A DNA stretch of 64,000 bases, from NCBI GenBank assembly GCA_029953675.1, contig JAMWBK010000007.1:1240001-1304000 (forward strand). Reading direction: 5' to 3'. The notes beneath the pieces are model-generated. The model worked only from the letters and a program-made list of their open reading frames with translations, was not told the DNA's origin and ran no database searches. This DNA comes from Rhodosorus marinus (taxonomy: Eukaryota; Rhodophyta; Stylonematophyceae; Stylonematales; Stylonemataceae). The position numbers were made by a program, and so were the translations under genes. Shown in pieces: positions 42,575-52,667 of this stretch (positions within the stretch are counted from its first letter, which is position 1; the number at the start of each line of letters is the position of its first letter).

Positions 42575-42655
42575 GATTTTTCTTGGGGACAACCCATGTT
42601 CATACGTCTTTGTTTTTCCCCTCCGGATTTTTCTTCGGTCTCCGATTAAACCAGT
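42575..42655 (+). mobile_element. RLE-B 3' UTR fragment
   Basis: TTTTTCCCCTCCGGATTTTT and CGGTCTCCGATTAAACCAG match the B 3' UTR on the plus strand. Confidence 0.75.
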
Positions 42656-42744
42656 TCCCTCATACGGCACAGCAAGAAACTTAATCACGTAAACAACGAG
42701 GAAGAGGGTCAGGGCGTCCGGGCATACTGCCCGGACGCCCTGAC
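42656..42744 (-). mobile_element. RLE-B fragment with fold-back 5' end
   Basis: Minus-strand B coding end without its 3' UTR. At its 5' side, 42708-42724 is repeated in perfect inverted form at 42728-42744 with a 3-nt loop (17-bp arms). Confidence 0.85.
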
Positions 42745-44119
42745 ACACTTGCCTCTGTGCTTTCCTAAATGTTGCTGGAAAGAGGGTTCTTGGGGCTAAA
42801 TGAATGGGTTGTTATTCCAGTCCGTTAAAAATGTCCGATTGCGTCAGATGAATATCGGACCTGTATTTAGTAATAATAGGGTGTAGTTTCTGTGGAGTCC
42901 CGTCCGATATGAGTTTATCAGACCTGAATAGGAAAGAGAAAATAGGCTTAGTCCTATAAATAGTCCGATAACGACCGATTGCGTCCAATATTTTTCAATG
43001 AGTTTTTCATCTTTTTCGGTGCAGTGGTCGTTTGCCAACTTGACTAAGGTACGCGAGGTTATGAGTACTCTTACGGTGGAATCCGAAAGGATTTTTTGCT
43101 TCCTCAACCAATCCCATGACAGCCTGTCCACTTCAAAAATAATCCGGTAGAACTCTTCGAACTAGTGGACACTAAAACATTGACGTCTTACACTAAAATA
43201 GGTGCCTGACGCTAAAACATAGACAGATTACACAGTTATCAGGGGAGGTTCTCGCATAATCATGATTCATTGCATAATAATGGCAGTTTGTTTTTTTTTG
43301 TCATGGCGAGAAGTTATCATGATCCATGATATGCGGAGTGAGGGAGCTTATCCCTCTAAGAAGTAATCATAATTCAATGCCTGGACAGAGATGATTGATT
43401 TTTAGGCTAACGTTGATTGAACATTGGACGATTTATCGTCATCCATATAGCGGCGCGTAAAAACCGGAGCACACGATTTCTGAACTTGCTCCGCCTTCGG
43501 GTGGAAGGGCAATCGGACCTGTTTTTGGGAATATTTTTTTTAATCAGATAGCCGTAAATGTATACTGATTTTCAATATGCTATGCACTTCGGAAATTTAT
43601 TGGACCGTCAGATAGAGGGCATGTTATCAGATGGCCTATCTGTCATAGTCTGGGGTTGTCCACCGCGGGTGGAGGCTATTTTTGGATACGTTCTAGATGA
43701 GACACCGAAGGGTGTCTTCAGCGGAATTATGCTTGGAATACGGCTATGGAAACGAGGACTAGCTTCTATGCTTAAGTCGGAGTTGCACCTTCTAGTAGAA
43801 GGGTGGCTGGAAGTAAAAGGTGGGGGCCTTATTAACGTGAAATGAGCTAGCACAAATTCATTCACTATAAAAGAGAAGTCGAGGAAAAATCTCTGGTCTA
43901 GAGCGGCAGTCTGGGAACGGCTCGGGATGGAGAGAGATTCCTGACAGCTTCTCATACTATCATAAACATTTCTGTTTTTCAATCTCCGAGTATTGGACAT
44001 TTCCTGTAGACGAGAATTCTAGGAGACATCCCTTGCAGATTCTTCTAGGCAAAATGCATGGTTCTAGATCAGCAACTTAACGACGACTCGGGTGTACGGA
44101 GATAGCGCTAACTCGCGTC
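42745..44119. other. AT-rich spacer with unclassified repeats
   Basis: No gene supported. A block at 43850-43945 (ACTATAAAAGAGAA..., CGGCTCGGGATGGAGA) recurs diverged at 44525-44620. The ATATCGGACC motif noted at 32.7 kb appears near 42852 and 43424. A frame at 43558-43845 has no signature. Confidence 0.4.
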
Positions 44120-44480
44120 AGGCTAAAAGTGTTTGCCGGCTGCGGGGGAGCGCCGTGGATTTGCCCCTGCCACTTTGAGACTTCGCAAAGAAATGAAATA
44201 TCCCGGGGGTTTGCCTTCCCCAGGAATTCGCGCTTCCACTTAGCTCATCTCGTGGTACCTCAGGTCATTGGTTGTTTGGGTTTATGGATTCCGTTGATTC
44301 GCGTTGGCTTCGAGAGTTGTTCCCCGAACGCCCTGACCGTCTCTTCTCGTCTTTACCCTTCAAAACTTCCTTCTGTGGCGTATGAACGCTGCTTTGATGT
44401 TGTAGGGGCGCGATCTTCGCCGCGCGTAGTCTTCTTTTTCCCTCTGGTGTTTTTTTCAATCTCTGAACACTCGTTCACTT
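44120..44480 (+). mobile_element. RLE-B 3' end, diverged
   Basis: From GGCTGCGGGGGAGCGCCGTG to the 3' UTR; all landmarks of 60310-60640 are present with many substitutions and several indels. Confidence 0.85.
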
Positions 44481-44639
44481 GACCGTGTGTCTGACACTAC
44501 TATAGAATTTGTTCAGTATGTGAATGAGCGCATTTATTCACGATAAAAGAGAATTCTAGGAGCAAACCCTGGTTCTAAAGCGGCAGCTTTGGGACGGCTC
44601 GGGATGGAGAATGACCCCCTGGTTTTTGGTGACTGACAG

Positions 44640-47110
44640 TGGGACCGGAGGTAGATATGAGAAAACAGATTCCAACGTAGAATCCTGCCGTTGAGAACTC
44701 ACGTGATCCGTCCACGTCTATAGCTGCTTGTCCGGATTAAGTTTTGCTCTTTCCTGTGCTGTGTCGGATGTTTGGAACTGCGCAGATCCTCAGGCTCGTT
44801 GGTTGCTTACTACAAAAGCATCACGATAGTTAGGCCCCGAAAAGCGCTAGAGAAAGGAGTTTTTGCTTGCGAAAGCAACCACCACACGCTCTTGATGGTA
44901 GCTTTTTCCCCCTCGAATCATTTTTGTGAAGTCGCTCGCTAAACCGTGTTTCACTGACCGTCCTGCTCGATATCTGGTACTCCCGCGCCGATCGAGTGTC
45001 TCCCTCTCGCGATAGGCTAGCCTGAAGCGCTATACGCAGGGTGTGAAAACCAACTAGTTCCTGACGGGTCCTTGTTTGATTATCTAGAAAGCGCTATGGT
45101 AAGCAACTGTAAGGCAGTGTGGGGCATTTCTTTTCCACAGAAGCGCAGTTACCAGGAGATCTGCGAAGCAAGGGGGGCGGGTGGCGAAATGACAGAGGCT
45201 GGTCGGGGTTAGTGGTTTGCCACCGAAACATCGCGATAGTTAGTCCACGAAGAGCGGGAGAGAATGCTTGTTTTGCTTGGAAAATCATCAACCACCACCC
45301 ACTCTTGATGTCATAGTTTTTCCCTCGAAAATGAGAAGCAGATTCCAAAGTAGAATTCTGCTGCTGAGAACTCACGCAAGCCGTCCGCGTCTATGGCTAC
45401 TTGTCGGATTATGTTCCGCTCTGTCCTGTGGTGTGTCGGATGTTTGGAACTACGCAGATCTTCAGGATCGTTGGTTGCTTACTACAAAAGCATCATGATA
45501 GTTAGGCCGCGAAAAGCGCGAGAGAACAGAGGTTTTGCTTGCGAAAGCAACCACCTCACGCTCTTGATGGTGCCTCTTACCCGTCGAATCATTTTTGTGG
45601 AGTCGCTCGCTAAACCGTGTTTTACTGACCATCCTGATCGCTATCTGGTACGCCCACGCTGATCGAGTGTCGCCCTCTCGCGATAGGCTAGCCTGAAGCG
45701 CTACGCAGGGCGTAAAAAAAACTAGGAACTAACTGCCGCTAGCAGCGTGATTGCAGAGGTGCGCAACCACCGCCTGCACTGCCCGCGTTTCTCCCTAGTT
45801 TCTGATGGGTCCTTGTTTGATTGTTTGGAAAGCGCTACCGAAAGCAACTGTAAGGCATTGTGGGGCATTTCTCTTCCACCGACGCGTCGGATACCAGGAG
45901 ATCTGCGAAGCAAGGGGGGGGGAGGCGAGATGACAGAGGCTGGTCGGGGTTAGTGATTTGCCACCGAAACATCACGATAGTTAGTCCACGAAAAGCGGGA
46001 GAGAACGCTTGTTTTGCTTGGTAAATCAACAACCACCACCCACTCTTGATGGTAGACTTTTTTCCTTCGAAAATGAGAAGCAGATTCCAAAGTAGAATTC
46101 TGCTGCTGAGAACTCACGCAAGCCGTCCGCGTCCTTAGCTGCTTGCCGGATTAAGTTCCACTCTGTCCTGTGCTGTGTCGGATGTTTGGAACCACGCAGA
46201 TCCTCAGGATCGTTGGTTGCTTAATACGAAAGCATCATGATAGTTAGGCCGCGAAAAGCGTGAGAGGACGGAGGTTTTGCTTGCGAAAGTAACTACCACC
46301 CACTCTTGATGGTACTTTTTGCCCCTCGAATCGTTTTTGTGGAGTCGCTCGCTATACCGTGTTTTACTGACCATCCTGCTCGGTATCTGGTACGCCCACG
46401 CCGATCAAGTTTCGCCCTCTCGCGGTAGGCTAGCCTGAAGCGCTGCGCAGGGCGTAAAAACCAACTAGGATTATTAGCATAGCCTACAGCGCTACGCAAA
46501 CCGTGAAAAGGAACTAGAAACTAACTGCCGCTAGCAGCGTGATTGCAGAGGTGCGCGACCACCGCCTGCACTGCCCGCACTTCTCACTAGTTCCTGGGGG
46601 TCCTTGTTTGATTGTCTAGAAAGCGCTACCGTAAGCAACTGCAAGGCATTGTGGGGCATTTCTCTTCCACCGAAGCGTCAGATACCAGGAGATCTGCGAA
46701 GCAAGGGGGCCAACAGAGGCTGGTCGAGGTTAGTGGTTTGCTACCGAAACATCACGATAGTTAGTCCACGAAAAGCGGAGAGAACGGTTTTTTGCTTGCA
46801 GAATCAACAACCACCACCCGCTCTACCATCAAGTCGAGCTTTTCCCTCGACTTGTTTTCAAGTAGTCGCCGACTAAACCGTATTTTCCTGACCGTCCTGC
46901 TCAATATCTGCTGCGCCGACGCCGTTTAAGTGTAGCGATTTGGCGATGCTAGCCCAAAGCGCTATGTAGGGCCTAAGATGTAAGAACTAATTGCTGCTAG
47001 CAGAGTGCTCGCAGGGGCGCACCACCGCTCCCTGGGCTTGCCCGCGTTTCTCCCTAGTTCCTCAGGGGCCCTTGTTTGAATGTTTGGAAAGCTGCGGTAA
47101 GCAGCTGGAA
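44640..47110. repeat. Composite satellite, about 670-800-bp unit, three to four copies
   Basis: Landmarks recur in order: GTGTCGGATGTTTGGAAC at about 44761, 45427 and 46171; CCTTGTTTGATT at 45070, 45812, 46608 and 47069; CACGATAGTTAG or CATGATAGTTAG twice per unit. Within each unit are a B-like 3' UTR piece (TTTTTCCCCCTCGAATC...), an A 3' end on the plus strand (GACCGTCCTGCTCGATATCT), an A 3' end in the other direction (TAGCCTGAAGCGCTACGCAG) and the A endonuclease boundary (ACCAGGAGATCTGCG). So the unit was assembled from both retrotransposons and then tandemly copied. No coding potential. Confidence 0.8.
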
Positions 47111-47180
47111 GGAATGGCGGCGCGCGCATTCCCTCTTCCAATGAAGTAGAGGTTTGTCATCGATGCGCGGCAATGATCCC

Positions 47181-47187
47181 TTTATAA
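47181..47187 (+). promoter_or_regulatory. TATA-like element
   Basis: TTTATAA about 107 bp upstream of the ATG at 47294. Confidence 0.4.
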
Positions 47188-47293
47188 GGACGATAAAGTA
47201 AAATCGACTACCCTTCCGCACTGGGGGAAAGAGACATGCGAACAGTAAAGTGTCCAGAGCAAACTCTGCATGTGCAAGTTTAAAGTCAGGGAA

Positions 47294-49317
47294 ATGGAGC
47301 TAGTTAGACGAACTTTAGTGGCCTTGTTGCCGTTCGTGGCATGCACGGTTGTTGCTGGAGCAGTGGCTGGCGCAGCGGCTGAGATTGCGGTGGTTGGTGG
47401 GATGATACCAACTGTGGCTCCGGTAGCAGCGGCTGGAGCGGGGGCCCGAGTGGCGCTATCAACTGTACCACCAGCAGTTGGGGGGACATCACCAACTGAC
47501 GCGGCGGCGGTTGGGGGGACATTACCAACTGACGCTGCGGCGGTTGGGGGGACATTACCAACTGACGCTGCGGCGGTTGGGGGGAAATTACCAACTGACG
47601 CTGCGGCGGTTGGGGGGACATTACCAACTGACGCTGCGGCGGTTGGGGGGACATTACCAACTGACGCTGCGGCGGTTGGGGGGACATTACCAACTGACGC
47701 TGCGGCGGTTGGGGGGACATTACCAACTGACGCTGCGGCGGTTGGGGGGACATTACCAACTGACGCTGCGGCGGTTGGGGGGACATTACCAACTGATGCT
47801 GCGGCGGTTGGGGGGACATTACCAACTGACGCTGCGGCGGTTGGGGGGACATTACCAACTGATGCTGCGGCGGTTGGGGGACATTACCAACTGATGCTGC
47901 GGCGGTTGGGGGGACATTACCAACTGATGCTGCGGCGGTTGGGGGGACATTACCAACTGATGCTGCGGCGGTTGGGGGGACATTACCAACTGATGCTGCG
48001 GCGGTTGGGGGGACATTACCAACTGATGCTGCGGCGGTTGGGGGGACATTACCAACTGATGCTGCGGCGGTTGGCGGAACATTACCAACTGACGCTGCTG
48101 CGGTTGGTGGAACATTACCAACTGACGCTGCTGCGGTTGGTGGGACATTACCAACTGACGCTGCTGCGGTTGGTGGGATCCTACCAACTGACGCTGTGGC
48201 GACGACGGCGGGGGCAGTAGCTCGGGCGGCAGTTGGGTCAGCGGCTGGAGCTGCGCTACCCACTGTACCACCAGCACTTGGGACATTACCAACTGACGCT
48301 GCCGCGGTTGGTGGGACATTACCAACTGACGCTGCTGCGGTTGGTGGGACACTACCAACTGACGCTGCTGCGGTGGATGGGACATTACCAACTGACGCTG
48401 CTGCGGTGGATGGGACATTACCAACTGACGCTGCTGCGGTGGATGGGACATTACCAACTGACGCTGCTACGGTTGGTGGGACATTACCAACTGACGCTGC
48501 TGCGGTTGGTGGGACATTACCAACTGACGCTGCTGCGGTTGGTGGGACATTACCAACTGACGCTGCTGCGGTTGGTGGGACATTACCAACTGACGCTGCT
48601 GCGGTTGGTGGGACATTACCAACTGACGCTGCTGCGGTTGGTGGGACATTACCAACTGACGCTGCTGCGGTTGGTGGGACATTACCAACTGACGCGCCTG
48701 GAGTTGGTGGAACATTACCAACTGATGCTGCTGCGGTTGGTGGGACATTACCAACTGATGCTTCTGCTGTTGGTGGGACATTACCAACTGATGCTGCTGC
48801 GGTTGGTGGGACATTACCAACTGGCGCTGCTGCGGTTGGTGGGACATTACCAACTGATGCTTCTGCGGTTCGTGGGACATTACCAACTGATGCTGCTGCG
48901 GTTGGTGGGATCCTACCAACTGACGCTGTGGCGACGACGGCGGGGGCAGTAGCTCGGGCGGCAGTTGGATCAGCGGCTGGAGCTGCGCTACCCACTGTAC
49001 CACCAGCACTTGGGACATTACCAATTGACGCTGCTGCAGTAGGTGGGACATTACCAACTGACGCTGCTGCAGTTGGTGGGACATTACCAACTGACGCTGC
49101 TGCGGTTGGTGGGACATTACCAACTGATGCTGCTGTAGTTGGTGGGACATTACCAACTGACGCTGCTGCGGTTGGTGGGACACTACCAACTGACGCTGCT
49201 GCGGTTGATGGGGCATTACCAACTGACGCTGCTGCGGTTGGTGGGACATTACCAACTGGCGCTGCGGCGGTTGGTGGGACATTACCAACTGGCGCTGCGG
49301 CGGTTGGTGGGACATAA
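47294..49317 (+). CDS. Secreted repeat protein, about fifty 11-residue units, one frameshift
   Basis: The ATG at 47294 opens a signal peptide (MELVRRTLVALLPFVACTVV, then AGAVAGAAA) and a short Ala/Gly/Val region. Then come about fifty copies of an 11-residue unit, consensus GGTLPTDAAAV. Two segments rich in Ala and Val (about 48175-48290 and 48908-49017) interrupt the array and are near-copies of one another. At 47876-47880 a run of five G replaces the six found in neighbouring units, which shifts the frame by one. The reading VGGTLPTDAAA resumes in the other frame and ends at TAA (49315-49317) in a unit where TTA became TAA. A low-complexity, Ala/Thr/Pro-rich, probably O-glycosylated wall or matrix protein is the likely product. 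The frameshift may be a real mutation or an assembly error in a homopolymer. No family recognised. Confidence 0.6.
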
Positions 49318-49410
49318 CCAACTGACGCTGCTGCAGTTGATGGAACATAACCAACTGACGCTGCTGCAGTTGATGGGACATTACCAACTAATGCTGCTGC
49401 AGTTGGTGTG
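47485..49410. repeat. 33-bp minisatellite with higher-order repeat
   Basis: The unit GGGACATTACCAACTGACGC followed by TGCTGCGGTTGGT is 33 bp, so frame is kept. Blocks hold about 21, 19 and 12 units. The 5' block uses GCGGCGGTTGGGGGG, the later ones GCTGCGGTTGGTGGG, showing local homogenisation. The blocks are separated by a repeated segment of about 110 bp, giving a period of about 733 bp. Confidence 0.9.
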
Positions 49411-50148
49411 ATCCTACCAAATGACGCTGTGGCAACAGCGGGGGCAGTAGTTCGGGCAGCAGCTGGGTCAGCTGCTTGAGCGGCGCTAGCAACTGTACCA
49501 CCCGCACTTGTGGGGACATTACCAGCCGAGATTGCGGCGGTTAGTGGAATGATACCAGTTGAGGCTTGGGCGGCCGAGAGGGATACTAACAGCTGAGACT
49601 GCGGCGGCCGAGAGGGATACTAACAGCTGAGACTGCGGAGGCCGAGAGGGACACTAGCAGCTGAGACTGCGGCGCCGACGGCAGTAGCTCGGGCAGTGGG
49701 TGGGTCAGCGGCTAGAGCGGCGGCTTGAGCGACCATCTTTACAACCCGGAAATGGGGACACTACCAGCTGACACTGCGGCGGCTTATTTCTATTCATAGG
49801 TGTTTCTGTTGATTATCAAAATGAATAGATTTACTAGCATAGCATGAAGGAGCCATACACTCAAAATTTTACTTTGAACAATTTATTGCTGAAATAAATC
49901 GTACTATGGGATGGATGGATTTACCAACATAGTCGCTGAGCGATACTTAAACGGCATAGGAGTCCCAGGTACTCTGGGAAGGTCAGTCTAGGGTACGTTA
50001 GTCTGGGGGAAAAAGGATACAGTAACGGTAGTCTGGGCTAAATGAGTTTTCTGGACAGACAAGGTCACAGAGTTTACTGGAGAGAACGTACGAATCAGTG
50101 CTAAGGGCAGACAGAGAGGTCTTACCTCCGGAAGGAGGGGGCGCTCCT
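49318..50148. other. Degenerate end of the repeat gene, then an RLE-A relic
   Basis: 49318-49760 still shows scattered TTACCAAC and GCTGAGACTGCGG units with stops in all frames. 49830-49985 holds two traces of the A 3' end on the minus strand (TTTACTAGCATAGCATGAAG, then ACTTAAACGGCATAGGAGTC). Nothing else seen. Confidence 0.5.
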
Positions 50149-50646
50149 ATGGACGTAAGGATGGACCGTGCGCCTTCGGCTCATGGACCAGAACCTGACC
50201 CTACCGGTGTTTCGAAACCGGCTTTTGTGCCTACATCTAGACCTGAGGCGCTGCCCCCGCTCGGAATTGACATGAGATGTGTACCACTACAGTCCCACTT
50301 GGAGATTTCGCAAGCCCAGGCAGAGATCGTACCACTGCAGTCCCACTTGGAGATTTCGCAAGCCCAGGCAGAGATCTACAACAAGCTGATGTTGAAATTT
50401 ATGAAGCTCCTCAGTCAAGCGCATGCGAGAGGCACCGTGAAACACCTGCTGAGAAGTCTTTGCCCCACAGCAACACCTCCTGCCTCCACAACATATACAC
50501 TACCTGTCTGCGAACCGTGCAACTATGCCCAAGCCGCGGACCACAACCGATCTCCTGACGTCCTTGATCTTGGCGGAGATCACTTCCCCGATCTCGATTC
50601 GAACGAAACTCATGACGACTGCCCAGATCTCGCGACGGCCAATTAG
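50149..50646 (+). CDS. Hypothetical protein with a 16-residue tandem duplication
   Basis: An open frame of 165 codons from the ATG at 50149; it is also open upstream. The product is Pro/Asp/His-rich with two almost identical 48-bp units (50281-50328 and 50329-50376) encoding VPLQSHLEISQAQAEI. The end is acidic (DLGGDHFPDLDSNETHDD). No known family. It lies just upstream of RLE-B copy I and next to hAT-like remains, so it may belong to a decayed mobile element rather than a host gene. Confidence 0.35.
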   Translation: MDVRMDRAPSAHGPEPDPTGVSKPAFVPTSRPEALPPLGIDMRCVPLQSHLEISQAQAEIVPLQSHLEISQAQAEIYNKLMLKFMKLLSQAHARGTVKHLLRSLCPTATPPASTTYTLPVCEPCNYAQAADHNRSPDVLDLGGDHFPDLDSNETHDDCPDLATAN

Positions 50647-51113
50647 CACGCACGGACGACCACTCGTGCTCGCAACCGTCCCATAAGCTGGGCGACACGT
50701 GTCCGCGCCAACCAAACACCGGCAGCTTCCAACCGCTCGTTCTTTGCGAGCATTCAACGCGTGGTCTAACAGAGCATGGAAGATATTGAGTCTTTCGTCC
50801 TCCTCAACGCCAGACCTCGCGACGCGAGCAGGAGCAAAGCCGCACACGCGTGGGACATAGTGCGCATTTGCAGGCCTTTGGAAATATGCGCTTCGACAAC
50901 TCGACTACTTCGATCATCACGTCCACGTCATCGGACATCGAGCCACGCTACAACTGGTCCGTGACGGAATGAACGCGGGCGCCTTCCATCCCACAAGCGG
51001 CAACGTCCCCCGCAACGAACGAATTCAGGCGCTCAAGCTGTCTGCAACCTCCCTGGACTATCTGAGCATGGAAGAGAGATTTCGCCATCGCCCAGAGGAC
51101 TACATTTGTGTGG
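50647..51113. other. Interval left of RLE-B I, possibly coding before the insertion
   Basis: A plus reading at about 50867-51116 (KYALRQLDYFDHHVHVIGHR, later MEERFRHRPEDYICVAL) is open to the B insertion point. It may be part of the gene or element into which B inserted. Function unknown. Confidence 0.3.
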
Positions 51114-51139
51114 CTCTGATACACAACTGTGTATCAGAG
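51114..51139. repeat. Inverted repeat at the 5' junction of RLE-B I
   Basis: CTCTGATACACA (51114-51125) and its reverse complement (51128-51139) are separated by two bases. The retrotransposon 5' UTR begins immediately after or within the right arm. CTGATACA also occurs at 60677-60684, beyond the 3' end, and may be the target duplication. Confidence 0.8.
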
Positions 51140-51365
51140 GTATGGTGCTGGCTTTTGGTGGTTTTGAGTCGCAATTGTGTTCTTCGGTGGGAGGCGCTTC
51201 TTTCTGCAGCCTTTCCCCCGCATTTTCTAGTGGTGTGGTGCGTGCTGGGGGTTGCTAGCGCCCCTTGGAGGTCGTGGTGGTTTTTCTTTGGTTGCAAACG
51301 TTGGGAACAAGTTCTCTTTTTGGGGGTTTCGTGGGGGAATCGGTTTTTCACACCTTCCAATCGTT

Positions 51366-52667
51366 ATGGTTGGGGTTTCCCCACCCATTCCGGCGGACGG
51401 AGCCGTTCTCTCAGCGCGTGTGGAGCTCAGCGTGGGCGGGTTTAGTACCGCGGCCACCCTCACGGACTGCGCTGACGAGTTGGCCCATGGGATCTGCTCG
51501 AAACTGACGAGTCTTCTTGTGACTGCTTCCCAGGAACACCGCCTGCCCCTGCTGATCGCCTATTTGGAGCGCTTCTCCGCCTCCGCGCCTGCCCCATACC
51601 CCCCGGTGCCCGTCCCCGCGGATCCGCACGGTACAGCGGGGCCTGCCTCCACCCGACCCGAGCGCTCCGCTCCGGTCATTCCTGATTCCGACTGGCCTAC
51701 CCCTATTCAAGGACAGACGCCTCCTGGGCCCGCGTCGGGCCCGAATCCTGCTCCCTCCAGTGCCCCACGTGCGACCTATTCGCAGGTCCTGCGCAGGGGC
51801 TCTTCTGAACAACGCACGACGGCAATGGTGCGTATGATGCCACAACACATCCCTATTGACTCTTCTCGCCAACTATCTCCGTTCCACTTTGTTTGGATGA
51901 CGAACGTGCGTCCCCAGACCCCCTCTCGTGGTCGGGGCCGCGCGCCCGTCCACTACCGCGATTTTCGCGACACCATGGCTTCCTCCCTTGGGGCCGCCCC
52001 ATCTGAATTCCTATATGTGGACTTCACGGGCCCTCATGCCTGTTTTCTTGTTACTGACTCGGCTTACCAGTTCCTTCAATCGCTTGTAACCACCCCCGTG
52101 CCCCAGCGCTCTGCTCTGGCCAACATGATACTGACTCGTCCTCATGTCTCTTTGTTTGTCGAGTTCGATCGTTTTGACGCCGGCTGGGTTCCTCCGTCGG
52201 CCTTGCAAAACCTGGATGCCTCGCAGGCTTCGGTTGTCGCGCTACACACTCATGCGGCGCGGCTCTCGCGCGCATACAGGCCAGCCTCTTCGCGCGTTTT
52301 CCTCCTCGCGGGGTCCTCCGCACCGCGCTAGAGGCCTTCCTCTCCACTGAGGCCACCCTGCTGGAAGCCCACCCTGCGTTTGACTTTCTGCCGCCGACTC
52401 TTGAGCACCCTTCCTCCCCTCGCCCTGTCTCCGAGGCTCGTGACACCGACATGGCAGGAGCACCATCGGCCTCTCCGAATCCGCTGGCTCTGGACACCCT
52501 CAGTCAAGACTCCGCTGCTGAAAACCCTGTGTCTACTTTCTTCAGGTCTTTTAGTTCCTTCGTGCGCCCCCCCACGTAAGCGTCGTGCGGCTCCTGAGCC
52601 TCCCTCCGAGGCACCTCCTCCGGATATTCGATCTGCCTTCCCGACTGAGGGGAGGCCCGATGTCTGA
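51366..52667 (+). pseudogene. RLE-B I ORF1 (frameshifted)
   Basis: Starts ATG 51366 (MVGVSPPIPADG), like the A-family ORF1 start. The shared domain reads FHFVWMTNVRPQTPSRGRG and RDFRDTMASSLGAAPSEFLY, matching A at LQFLWVRNVRPQ and RDFRDTFAESLG. A frame change near 52310 and another in a C run near 52566 break it. The last reading (RKRRAAPEPPSE...) ends at TGA 52665-52667. The ORF2 ATG at 52660 overlaps this stop (ATGTCTGA). The N-terminal third is Pro-rich. No CCHC motif seen. Role by analogy: RNA-binding partner of the RT protein. Confidence 0.75.

Noticed and set aside
43558-43845. 95-codon plus frame and its antisense partner
   Set aside because: No signal, family motif or splice context; lies in AT-rich repeat DNA.
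47304-48995. A 563-codon minus-strand frame across the minisatellite
   Set aside because: A 33-bp repeat without stops keeps several frames open on both strands. The minus product has no signal peptide or distinct start; the plus strand has both and a TATA-like element.
47485-49410. CRISPR-like regular array
   Set aside because: Units are contiguous with no unique spacers, they keep a coding frame, and the DNA is eukaryotic.
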